Positions 1 through 5,074 of a DNA stretch of 7,306 bases are shown piece after piece; positions within the stretch are counted from its first letter, which is position 1, and each line of letters starts with the position of its first letter. The stretch is from Sulfurimonas sp. Lineage in GTDB: Bacteria > Campylobacterota > Campylobacteria > Campylobacterales > Sulfurimonadaceae. A model generated the notes under the pieces. That model ran no database searches. It was not told where the DNA came from and worked only from the letters and a program-made list of their open reading frames with translations. The position numbers and the translations under genes were made by a program. The stretch is from contig JAGGWO010000231.1 in assembly GCA_021157485.1 (NCBI GenBank), positions 1 through 7,306 of the forward strand. Reading direction: 5' to 3'.

Positions 1-88
1 CAAGGATAGGAGTAAGAGGATTGCTTAAAAAACTTTTTGCAAGTCTCCCTGCAATATTTTTAATTTTATATGGTTTTTTTTCTTCCAT
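1..88 (-). CDS. RND-family efflux permease, N-terminal fragment (partial)
   Basis: Only the first 29 codons lie in the window; the gene continues past base 1. The ATG at 88-86 opens a basic, lysine-rich N-terminus followed by a segment ending in SNPLTPIL. An N-terminal 'LAK-x-F-x-x-NPLTPIL' stretch just before the first membrane helix is what I recall from inner-membrane RND permeases (AcrB/HAE1-type) of Campylobacterota. Such permeases work as proton-driven trimers with a periplasmic adaptor and an outer-membrane channel. The start abuts the stop of the upstream 234-aa gene (TAG immediately followed by ATG), and a GGAG ribosome-binding site lies inside the end of that gene, so the two are probably translationally coupled. 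With so little protein visible, the substrate class (drug or metal) cannot be told. The assignment rests on the N-terminal motif only. Confidence 0.7.
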   Translation of the reverse strand, partial: MEEKKPYKIKNIAGRLAKSFLSNPLTPIL

Positions 89-793
89 CTACTTTATCTC
101 CTCATAAACACTAAGAGCTTTTTCTAAATTCACAATTATATTTTTTATATCTTTATCTTCAAGATGATTCTCTTTTATCTCTTGGTTAATACCATTCATA
201 AATTTAATACCATTTTTACCTAAACCTAACTTCGGTATATTCTCATCTGTCCAAGAACCTTTTTTAAGTTTTGCATACATCACGACGTCATTTACGAACT
301 TCTCTTTGTCAGTATATATTTTCCCCTTTAAAGTCGATAAATTTTTATATTGAAACTTATCAATTCCATAATTATTCAGTGTTTTTAAGAGATTATCATT
401 TACACTATACTGTCCCGCATACTTAAAAAATCTATCTGATTTATAAAGTTCTATCTCTTTTTTATCAAACATCATATATGCAACTATTTCTATATTGTAA
501 AATTCACTGTTTTTTGCAAGTATTAAGAACTCTTCTATATTTTGTATCTCTTTTTTATGAAAAATTGTTGAAAATTTTCTATTTATTTCTTCAGCTTTAT
601 CCTCAGCCATAGTTGCATAGTAACTCACTCTTGGTGTTATACGTTTTACTTGTAAAAGATTGATTTTTGAGTTTTTATACTCATAAAAATCTGTTCTACT
701 ACTGCTCTCATCAACTAGCTTAAAAACGCCAACACTCAGAACAATTAACATAAATAAAACTAATACTTTATATATACTTTCTTGCAGTTTCAT
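89..793 (-). CDS. hypothetical membrane-anchored protein, 234 aa, upstream of RND permease
   Basis: I do not recognise this family. The protein has a short N-terminus, one strongly hydrophobic segment at about residues 8-28 (uncleaved anchor or signal peptide; no cysteine, so not a lipoprotein), and then about 205 mostly polar, lysine- and aspartate-rich residues expected in the periplasm. It is not a membrane fusion protein: it lacks the paired lipoyl/coiled-coil hairpin pattern and is too short. The start is supported by an AAGGGG ribosome-binding site at 804-799, five bases before the ATG. It is first in the visible transcript and its stop directly abuts the RND permease start, so a role linked to that transporter is plausible, as accessory, sensor or chaperone. 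That link is inference from position alone. A TATAAT box and a palindrome lie just upstream. Confidence 0.75.
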   Translation of the reverse strand: MKLQESIYKVLVLFMLIVLSVGVFKLVDESSSRTDFYEYKNSKINLLQVKRITPRVSYYATMAEDKAEEINRKFSTIFHKKEIQNIEEFLILAKNSEFYNIEIVAYMMFDKKEIELYKSDRFFKYAGQYSVNDNLLKTLNNYGIDKFQYKNLSTLKGKIYTDKEKFVNDVVMYAKLKKGSWTDENIPKLGLGKNGIKFMNGINQEIKENHLEDKDIKNIIVNLEKALSVYEEIK

Positions 794-804
794 GGTTACC
801 CCTT

Positions 805-824
805 AAGTAGTATTAATATTACTT
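805..824. promoter_or_regulatory. 20-bp near-perfect palindrome, candidate operator at the minus-strand transcription start
   Basis: The arms are AAGTAGTATT and AATATTACTT, with 9 of 10 positions complementary and no spacer. The element sits between the TATAAT at 838-833 and the ribosome-binding site at 804-799, covering the predicted +1 to +20 of the minus-strand transcript. That is a typical place for a repressor operator. Efflux operons are often controlled by a local repressor (for example TetR-type), but no regulator gene is in the window. Its role is inferred from symmetry and position. Confidence 0.4.
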
Positions 825-832
825 CATTTTAT

Positions 833-838
833 ATTATA
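833..838 (-). promoter_or_regulatory. putative -10 box (TATAAT) for the 234-aa gene / RND transcript
   Basis: Read on the minus strand, bases 838-833 are TATAAT. This would place transcription initiation near base 826 and give a leader of about 33 nt before the ATG at 793. No good TTGACA-like -35 is seen, which is normal for housekeeping promoters in Campylobacterota. AT-rich background makes chance hexamers common, so this is moderate evidence only. Confidence 0.45.
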
Positions 839-950
839 AACTATAAAATTAGAGCACAATCTATTTGTTATTCAAATATTACTTCTTATCTTTACCATAT
901 TACACAAATGTGAGACAAATAATAAAAAATAATATCATTATCACCTAGTT

Positions 951-969
951 ATATCAAATAAACTGATAT
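951..969. promoter_or_regulatory. inverted repeat ATATCA-N7-TGATAT upstream of the MORN/motor gene cluster
   Basis: Perfect 6-bp arms (951-956 and 964-969) are separated by seven bases. The repeat ends three bases before the TATACT -10 box and so covers the -35/spacer region of the plus-strand promoter. It could be an operator for a dimeric regulator. Short A/T-rich inverted repeats also occur by chance, so confidence is limited. Confidence 0.35.
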
Positions 970-972
970 GCT

Positions 973-978
973 TATACT
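973..978 (+). promoter_or_regulatory. putative -10 box (TATACT) for the MORN/motor gene cluster
   Basis: TATACT is preceded by TG at 969-970, an extended -10 feature although one base further away than the classic TGn spacing. Initiation would fall near 985, leaving a leader of about 22 nt that holds the AAGGGG ribosome-binding site (996-1001), five bases before the ATG at 1007. No clear -35 box is seen; the inverted repeat at 951-969 occupies that place. Confidence 0.45.
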
Positions 979-1006
979 AGAAAGATGAAAAACACAAGGG
1001 GTATAT

Positions 1007-1633
1007 ATGAAAAAAATAATACTGATTTCTATTTTAATAGCTTGTTTTGGCTTAACACTAAATGCTAAAAATATAGACGCAAATATGATTATCAAAAAAG
1101 ATGGTGTTTCGTATGAGAAAGCTTCTGAGGCTCCTTTTACAGGAAATGCTTATACTTTTTTTGAAAATGGGAAAACAAAAAAAGTAGTACCGTACTATCA
1201 GGGGGTGATAGACGGTAGACTTACAGAGTGGCGTTCTAACGGTACAGTTAAGACCGTAGCCTACTTTAGAAAAGGTAAGCAAGATGGTGAGTATATAGGT
1301 AGTTATTCAAATGGCAAAAAATCGATTGTTGCTTACTACAGAGAGGGAAAACAAGAAGGTGAGGTTGCAACTTGGTATTCTAATGGAAGAAAGAAAAGTT
1401 CTGCTTACTACAAAAATAATATTCAAGATGGTGAAGAGACTATCTGGTATGACAATGGTAAAAAACAAGTTACTGGTGTTTACAAAAATGGAAAAAGAGT
1501 TGGTATTCACCAACAGTGGTTTAAAAATGGACAAAAAGCGTTTAAAGGCTTTTTTAACAATGGAAAACTTATAGGCACTCCACAGCAATGGAACGAGGAT
1601 GGTAGTGAAGTAATATCAGTTACTAAAAAATAG
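1007..1633 (+). CDS. exported MORN_2 (YwqK-type) repeat protein, 208 aa
   Basis: The N-terminus is a signal peptide: two lysines, a hydrophobic core to about residue 19, and a likely signal peptidase I site after Ala20 (LNA|KN). An LIAC stretch at 10-13 also fits a lipobox, but the hydrophobic core continues past Cys13, so a lipoprotein is the less likely reading. The rest is six to seven repeats of about 23-24 residues from about residue 46 to 197, each with a WY/YY-x-NG-x-K core followed by a GK-x-x-G turn, as in MORN_2 repeats (PF07661). These form a beta-hairpin solenoid. Databases often label such proteins 'YwqK-family antitoxin', but no YwqJ-like toxin is nearby, so that label should not be read as function. 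Good AAGGGG-N5-ATG start signal. It precedes the MotA/MotB-like pair on the same strand by 32 bp, suggesting an envelope partner of that complex (inference). Confidence 0.85.
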   Translation: MKKIILISILIACFGLTLNAKNIDANMIIKKDGVSYEKASEAPFTGNAYTFFENGKTKKVVPYYQGVIDGRLTEWRSNGTVKTVAYFRKGKQDGEYIGSYSNGKKSIVAYYREGKQEGEVATWYSNGRKKSSAYYKNNIQDGEETIWYDNGKKQVTGVYKNGKRVGIHQQWFKNGQKAFKGFFNNGKLIGTPQQWNEDGSEVISVTKK

Positions 1634-1639
1634 TATAAT
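1634..1639 (+). promoter_or_regulatory. putative internal -10 box (TATAAT) before the MotA-like gene
   Basis: A perfect TATAAT starts right after the TAG stop of the MORN gene. Initiation would be near 1646, leaving a leader of about 20 nt with AGGA at 1656-1659, six bases before the ATG at 1666. It suggests the motor genes can be transcribed without the MORN gene. An AT-rich intergenic gap could give this by chance. Confidence 0.4.
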
Positions 1640-1665
1640 TACATAAATTTATACTAGGACAACTG

Positions 1666-2796
1666 ATGCAACCAATATATAGTACTGCAAAGTGCTCTGC
1701 AAACTTTATCGTTATCTCTACAATTCCAATACTATTCTTTGTTGCTATAATACTAGGATATATTGGAATTATTCCTCTAAATGTACCAATTCATGCACTC
1801 GCTGTAATTGGCTTTATACTATTTATCTTTTTACTTTTTATAAAACATAATGCTAACTACTCTATATGTAAAATGCGTTCATCATATGCTGGACTAAAGA
1901 GTGACCTAGAAACAAAATTATCATCAAACTCTCTTACTATTGAGGGTGAAACAAAATCTATCCTAGATATGGACAATTTTTTAAACAAATATTATGCTGA
2001 TGTTCGAAATGATAACTTTGTCTCAGTTGCGTCTTCAGTTTTTCCTATGCTTGGTATTTTAGGTACATTTATCGCTATTGCTCTCTCAATGCCAAACTTT
2101 TCTGTTACAGACACAGCGGCACTTGATCATGAAATATCACTTCTTCTAAGTGGTGTTGGTTCTGCATTCTTCGCCTCTATTTACGGGATTTTACTCTCTC
2201 TTATCTGGACATACTTTGAAAAAAGTGGAATGAGTAAGGTAGAGAACTATTTTTCAACGATTAAAGGTAATTTTGAAGATGCTTTATGGTCTAAAGAAGA
2301 GTTGACTATATATAAATATACCCAATACGATTTAAAAGACAATAATTTTATCTCAGCCCTTCAAGATACATTTAACCTTGATTTTATTCAAAGAATAAAC
2401 AAAGAACACCTTTCAAATTTTAAAACTGTAATGGATGCAACAAATCAAAATTTTTCTCAAATATCTAATAATCTACAAATTGTATCTGGAGAGCTTCAAG
2501 ATACTTTAGAGCAGATGAATAATGGGCAGAGCGCTCTTAGTGCGCAAAATCATATTGACAAATCTTTAGTTGATTTTACTGTTGCAACTAAATCTTTTGA
2601 GAAGAGTACAAAACTATATAGTGCGCAGCTCAATAACTCTCTCAACAGAACATTTGAGAAGATAGATACAGAGATAGGTGAAATAGTTATAAAACTAGCA
2701 GATTTTGCCACTCACGTGAGCCTAGAGAGCAGAGAAGTTCAAGATAGTATTAAAAAATACCATCAGATAGTTGCACAAAATATTAAAGATAGATAG
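1666..2796 (+). CDS. MotA/TolQ/ExbB-like proton-channel protein with C-terminal helical tail, 376 aa
   Basis: Four membrane segments can be seen: about 13-36, 42-61, 120-142 and 159-184. The third carries P-x-LGILGT (residues 127-134), matching the 'P-LLG-LGT-GI' signature of the ExbB/TolQ/MotA family; the fourth is small-residue rich (SGVGSAFFAS, 162-171) as in the same families. Thr134 is a candidate for the polar pore residue. In this family five A subunits surround two B subunits and proton flow drives rotation. The loop between segments 2 and 3 is about 58 residues. After segment 4 come about 190 cytoplasmic residues that look largely helical with coiled-coil character (about 245-375); this is not the MotA layout. 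It is followed two bases later by its MotB-like partner, so the pair is surely co-translated. Not flagellar motA by context: no flagellar genes are near. Family call firm, biological role unknown. Confidence 0.85.
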   Translation: MQPIYSTAKCSANFIVISTIPILFFVAIILGYIGIIPLNVPIHALAVIGFILFIFLLFIKHNANYSICKMRSSYAGLKSDLETKLSSNSLTIEGETKSILDMDNFLNKYYADVRNDNFVSVASSVFPMLGILGTFIAIALSMPNFSVTDTAALDHEISLLLSGVGSAFFASIYGILLSLIWTYFEKSGMSKVENYFSTIKGNFEDALWSKEELTIYKYTQYDLKDNNFISALQDTFNLDFIQRINKEHLSNFKTVMDATNQNFSQISNNLQIVSGELQDTLEQMNNGQSALSAQNHIDKSLVDFTVATKSFEKSTKLYSAQLNNSLNRTFEKIDTEIGEIVIKLADFATHVSLESREVQDSIKKYHQIVAQNIKDR

Positions 2797-2798
2797 TA

Positions 2799-3914
2799 AT
2801 GTTTTTTAAAAACAAAAAGAATGAAGAAACAAACTTTTGGCTCTCCTATGCTGACCTTATGGCAGGTTTGCTTTTTGTTTTCATACTATTAATTGGTGCA
2901 ATTGTTGTAAAATCTATCGTTCTTAAAAACAATCTTGCTTCTAAAGAGAACTCTTTAGAAACCTCTTTAGAGATGCTACTACTTCGCGATTCAGAAGTTG
3001 TAAAACTTAAAAAACTTCTCGCAGATAGAATGAAAGAGATAAACAAAACAAAAGATGCGCTCCTTATAACTAAGGATGCGTTAGATTTAAAGACTGAAGA
3101 GATTATAAATCTCAATAACATCCTGCTCTCACGTAACATGAGAATTGATGATTTTAATAACAAAGTAATTATCATGCAAAATCTACTAAGTGAAAATAAT
3201 GAATCAATAGAATCTTTAAACAGAACACTTCAAGATTATGAGAATAAAGTTCTAATTTTATCAAATGACTTAACGAGCAAGGACAATACATTAAAACTCA
3301 AAGACAAAGAGCTTTTAGACCTGCTAAGAGCTTTAGATGAGCGAAAAACAAAGTATGACTCTCTTATTGCAAAACTACAGTCTCAAAAGGCTAAGATTAG
3401 ATCTCTAACTGGAATAAAAATCAAAGTTATTGCTCAACTCAAAGAGTCACTTGGTAAACATGTAGAGATAGATACACAGAGTGGTTCCCTGCGTTTATCA
3501 TCAAATATTCTCTTTGACAGAGGAAGTGCAAAACTAAAAAAGAGCTCAAAAAAAGAGCTCAAAAAAGTGTTTATCAACTATATAGGCGCACTAACTGCTA
3601 ACAGAAATATCAGAAGCCAACTAGACCGCATAGTTATTGAGGGTCATACTGATAGTGATGGTGGATATCTTTATAATCTTAATCTTTCTCAAAAAAGAGC
3701 TTTCGCTGTAATGAACTATCTACTAACTTTAGAGTTTACGAAAAAGAATAAAATTAAGCCTCTATTAGTCGCAAGTGGACGCTCATATCTCGATACAATC
3801 AAAAATAAAAATGGGGCAGAAAATAAAAATGCTTCTAGACGTATTGAGATAAAGTTTAGACTTAAAAATGATGATGCAATGAATGAGATTGATAGGATAC
3901 TAGATTATGAATAA
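2799..3914 (+). CDS. MotB-like motor protein with periplasmic coiled coil and OmpA-like peptidoglycan-binding domain, 371 aa
   Basis: Residues 13-38 form one membrane segment that begins FWLSYADLMAGLL. Asp19 aligns with the essential proton-binding Asp of MotB (Asp32 in E. coli, YADFM context), so this should be an active ion-driven stator/rotor partner. Residues about 45-215 are polar with heptad-spaced Leu/Ile and read as a long coiled coil in the periplasm. The C-terminal OmpA-like domain covers about 228-360: ILFDRGSAKL (237-246), EGHTDSDG (281-288) and LSQKRA (296-301), ending in the usual RRIEI strand (347-351). Asp285 and Arg300, 15 residues apart, match the residues that bind the diaminopimelate of peptidoglycan. 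The coiled-coil linker is far longer than in flagellar MotB. The gene starts 2 bp after the MotA-like stop and overlaps the next small ORF by 8 bp. It probably anchors the complex to the cell wall. Confidence 0.87.
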   Translation: MFFKNKKNEETNFWLSYADLMAGLLFVFILLIGAIVVKSIVLKNNLASKENSLETSLEMLLLRDSEVVKLKKLLADRMKEINKTKDALLITKDALDLKTEEIINLNNILLSRNMRIDDFNNKVIIMQNLLSENNESIESLNRTLQDYENKVLILSNDLTSKDNTLKLKDKELLDLLRALDERKTKYDSLIAKLQSQKAKIRSLTGIKIKVIAQLKESLGKHVEIDTQSGSLRLSSNILFDRGSAKLKKSSKKELKKVFINYIGALTANRNIRSQLDRIVIEGHTDSDGGYLYNLNLSQKRAFAVMNYLLTLEFTKKNKIKPLLVASGRSYLDTIKNKNGAENKNASRRIEIKFRLKNDDAMNEIDRILDYE

Positions 3915-4062
3915 TTTTAATGCCAAGTATATTAAAATATCTTCGAAGTATCTGCAAGAAAAATTGGATATGTTAGATTCCAAAGTTAAAAATATTTATG
4001 TGCTTGAGAAGAAAAAAGAGTCTAAACTACATAGACTTATGAGCAATATTTTTAAATCTTAG
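3907..4062 (+). CDS. small basic protein, 51 aa, overlapping the end of the MotB-like gene
   Basis: An ATG at 3907 lies inside the last codons of the MotB-like gene (ATGAATAA overlap, 8 bp), with AGGA at 3894-3897 nine bases upstream, a layout typical of translational coupling. The product is 51 residues, lysine-rich (about 12 Lys), has no membrane segment or signal peptide, and looks mainly helical with regularly spaced hydrophobic residues (residues about 7-50), so a short amphipathic or coiled-coil helix in the cytoplasm is likely. I do not recognise the family. Its stop is 3 bp from the stop of the convergent AMIN gene, so the space is fully used, which supports a real gene. It could bind the cytoplasmic tail of the MotA-like protein, but that is speculation. 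Confidence 0.55.
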   Translation: MNNFNAKYIKISSKYLQEKLDMLDSKVKNIYVLEKKKESKLHRLMSNIFKS

Positions 4063-4065
4063 TTA

Positions 4066-4731
4066 TTATTTTAACTCGAAGATATATCCATCTTTAGTAT
4101 CTTTTGTTGTGTGTCTATAGTGCCCATCAAGCTCAATTACAACTCTATAATATCCATCATGATTACCAACTCTAATTTTAGTAAATACAGAATCCTTAGG
4201 CATCTCTTTGAGATAACTTTTTATATTTGTATCTCTTTTAAAGTCACAAACAATTCTATGGGGTTTAACAAGTAAAAAATTTCGTATGATTGCATCTTGA
4301 GTAATAATTTTTAATTTTTTGTCTTTAGCGTAAAATGAGATGAGTTTTATACCTGCTATCTTTTTATAACTACTCTGTTTCTTTGGAACTTTTTTAGCTT
4401 TAACTACCTTTTTTTTAGGTACAGTGACTTTTTGTACTTCATTAGTATAACTTTGCGAAATAAAAATTGGCAAATGCCAATCAACTGAGTTGTCTAACTC
4501 TATAGTTTCAGTGTGACGAGAGCCATCAAGGCTTTTATAGCTAACTGTCACACCTTCTATAACTCTGGCTGTTGATGGTAGAGTTAAGGTAGCTCTTTTT
4601 AATGGAGTAAGTTTACTATCAATATTTGAAGTAAGTGGGATATCTTTTTCTCCACTTGATGGAAAAAATGGATTTTCACGTGCAGTTAGAGATGTAAGTA
4701 AAAAAAGTGCAAGAAATAGAACTTTAACCAA
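4066..4731 (-). CDS. AMIN-domain envelope protein, 221 aa (Cj1670c/HP0156-like), TTG start
   Basis: A signal peptide covers residues 1-17 (cleavage likely after LTA). A polar N-terminal part (18-105) follows, then a very lysine/valine-rich linker (106-124, with KKKVVKAKK), then a C-terminal AMIN-type domain (about 125-221) with alternating beta-strand pattern, including IKLISFYAKDKKLKI and the RVVIELDGHYRH strand pair. AMIN domains target periplasmic proteins such as N-acetylmuramoyl amidases to the cell wall or secretion complexes; no amidase catalytic domain is present here. The position in the recA-eno block matches C. jejuni Cj1670c (a periplasmic glycoprotein, CgpA, as I recall) and H. 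pylori HP0156. The start is TTG at 4731-4729, chosen because GGGG at 4740-4737 lies exactly five bases upstream and the signal peptide begins there. The linker could be a sugar-attachment or wall-binding region (inference). Confidence 0.8.
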   Translation of the reverse strand: MVKVLFLALFLLTSLTARENPFFPSSGEKDIPLTSNIDSKLTPLKRATLTLPSTARVIEGVTVSYKSLDGSRHTETIELDNSVDWHLPIFISQSYTNEVQKVTVPKKKVVKAKKVPKKQSSYKKIAGIKLISFYAKDKKLKIITQDAIIRNFLLVKPHRIVCDFKRDTNIKSYLKEMPKDSVFTKIRVGNHDGYYRVVIELDGHYRHTTKDTKDGYIFELK

Positions 4732-4736
4732 AGTGA

Positions 4737-4740
4737 CCCC
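4737..4740 (-). promoter_or_regulatory. ribosome-binding site that decides the TTG start of the AMIN gene
   Basis: Read on the minus strand this is TAGGGG-TCACT-TTG, with a five-base spacer. The spacing is the same as in the AAGGGG-N5-ATG starts of the 234-aa gene (799-804) and the MORN gene (996-1001). No in-frame ATG near by would keep the complete signal peptide, so TTG is the best start. Confidence 0.65.
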
Positions 4741-4757
4741 TAAATATATTTGTAAGT

Positions 4758-4763
4758 ATTATA
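4758..4763 (-). promoter_or_regulatory. putative -10 box (TATAAT) for the AMIN-domain gene
   Basis: Bases 4763-4758 on the minus strand read TATAAT, preceded by CTGA, in the 55-bp gap between the FtsB-like stop and the AMIN start. Initiation near 4750 would leave about 19 nt before the TTG at 4731. This suggests the AMIN gene has its own promoter in addition to read-through from eno. Confidence 0.45.
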
Positions 4764-4786
4764 TCAGATTTATTGTATCTTAGTAC

Positions 4787-5065
4787 TTATTGAGCAGAAA
4801 TCTCTTTTAGCTCAAAATACTCACGCTGCAATTCAGCATTTTCATCTTTTAATCTATAAACTTCATCCTGTAGATAGTTCTCATAATCTTGCAGTCCAAA
4901 AAGAATTTCAAGGGAGTTTGTACCATAAAGAAGAATACCGAGGTAAATGCCAAGAGCAATTACAACACTAAATAGAGTGAAAAACTTACCTAGAGAAAGA
5001 CCTAAATACTCTTGTGTAATACTTTGAGTATTGTCTATCTCCTCGAAAAGTTCTTCATTTTGCAT
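4787..5065 (-). CDS. FtsB/DivIC-like (septum formation initiator-type) small membrane protein, 92 aa
   Basis: The layout is a 26-residue acidic cytoplasmic N-terminus, one membrane helix (about 27-48), then a coiled coil (about 60-88) with DEVYRLKDENAELQREYFEL. The asparagine-containing LKxEN-x-xL-type heptads resemble the periplasmic coiled coil of FtsB/DivIC, bitopic proteins that bridge FtsL and FtsQ in the divisome. The length is close to FtsB (about 100 aa). It follows eno by nine bases and occupies the place of Cj1671c and HP0155 in relatives, so it is a fixed part of this block. In E. coli ftsB also lies directly after eno, which supports the call. Sequence similarity of short coiled coils is weak evidence by itself, so the family is likely and the divisome role inferred. 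No strong ribosome-binding site is seen (AAGACT-type region only), consistent with coupling to eno. Confidence 0.7.
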   Translation of the reverse strand: MQNEELFEEIDNTQSITQEYLGLSLGKFFTLFSVVIALGIYLGILLYGTNSLEILFGLQDYENYLQDEVYRLKDENAELQREYFELKEISAQ

Positions 5066-5074
5066 GCTAAAGTC

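Noticed and set aside
903..912. CACA-AA-TGTG dyad in the divergent promoter region
   Set aside because: Four-base arms are too short to separate from chance, and no promoter element lines up with it.
1058..1588. Open frames within the MORN gene on the opposite strand (1058-1282, 1307-1588) and in another plus frame (1311-1574)
   Set aside because: They lie fully inside a well-supported signal-peptide/repeat gene, lack good start signals and have compositions expected of shadow frames.
2846..3175. Antisense open frame in the MotB-like gene
   Set aside because: Serine/isoleucine/leucine-rich shadow of the coiled-coil codons; no ribosome-binding site or family features.
3536..3566. A6-GAGCTC-A7-GAGCTC-A6 repeat in the MotB-like gene as a phase-variation tract
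   Set aside because: The A-runs are only 6-7 bases, common in this AT-rich genome and encoding ordinary Lys-rich sequence; the frame is intact and no evidence of switching exists.
1666..3914. Zorya antiphage system (ZorA/ZorB)
   Set aside because: The general architecture is similar, but no ZorC, ZorD, ZorE, ZorF or ZorG lies in the window, and the B protein has a long coiled-coil linker that I do not associate with ZorB. The neighbours are housekeeping and envelope genes, so I do not call it Zorya.
1666..3914. Flagellar stator motA/motB
   Set aside because: The A protein tail, the B protein stalk length and the lack of flagellar neighbours do not fit.
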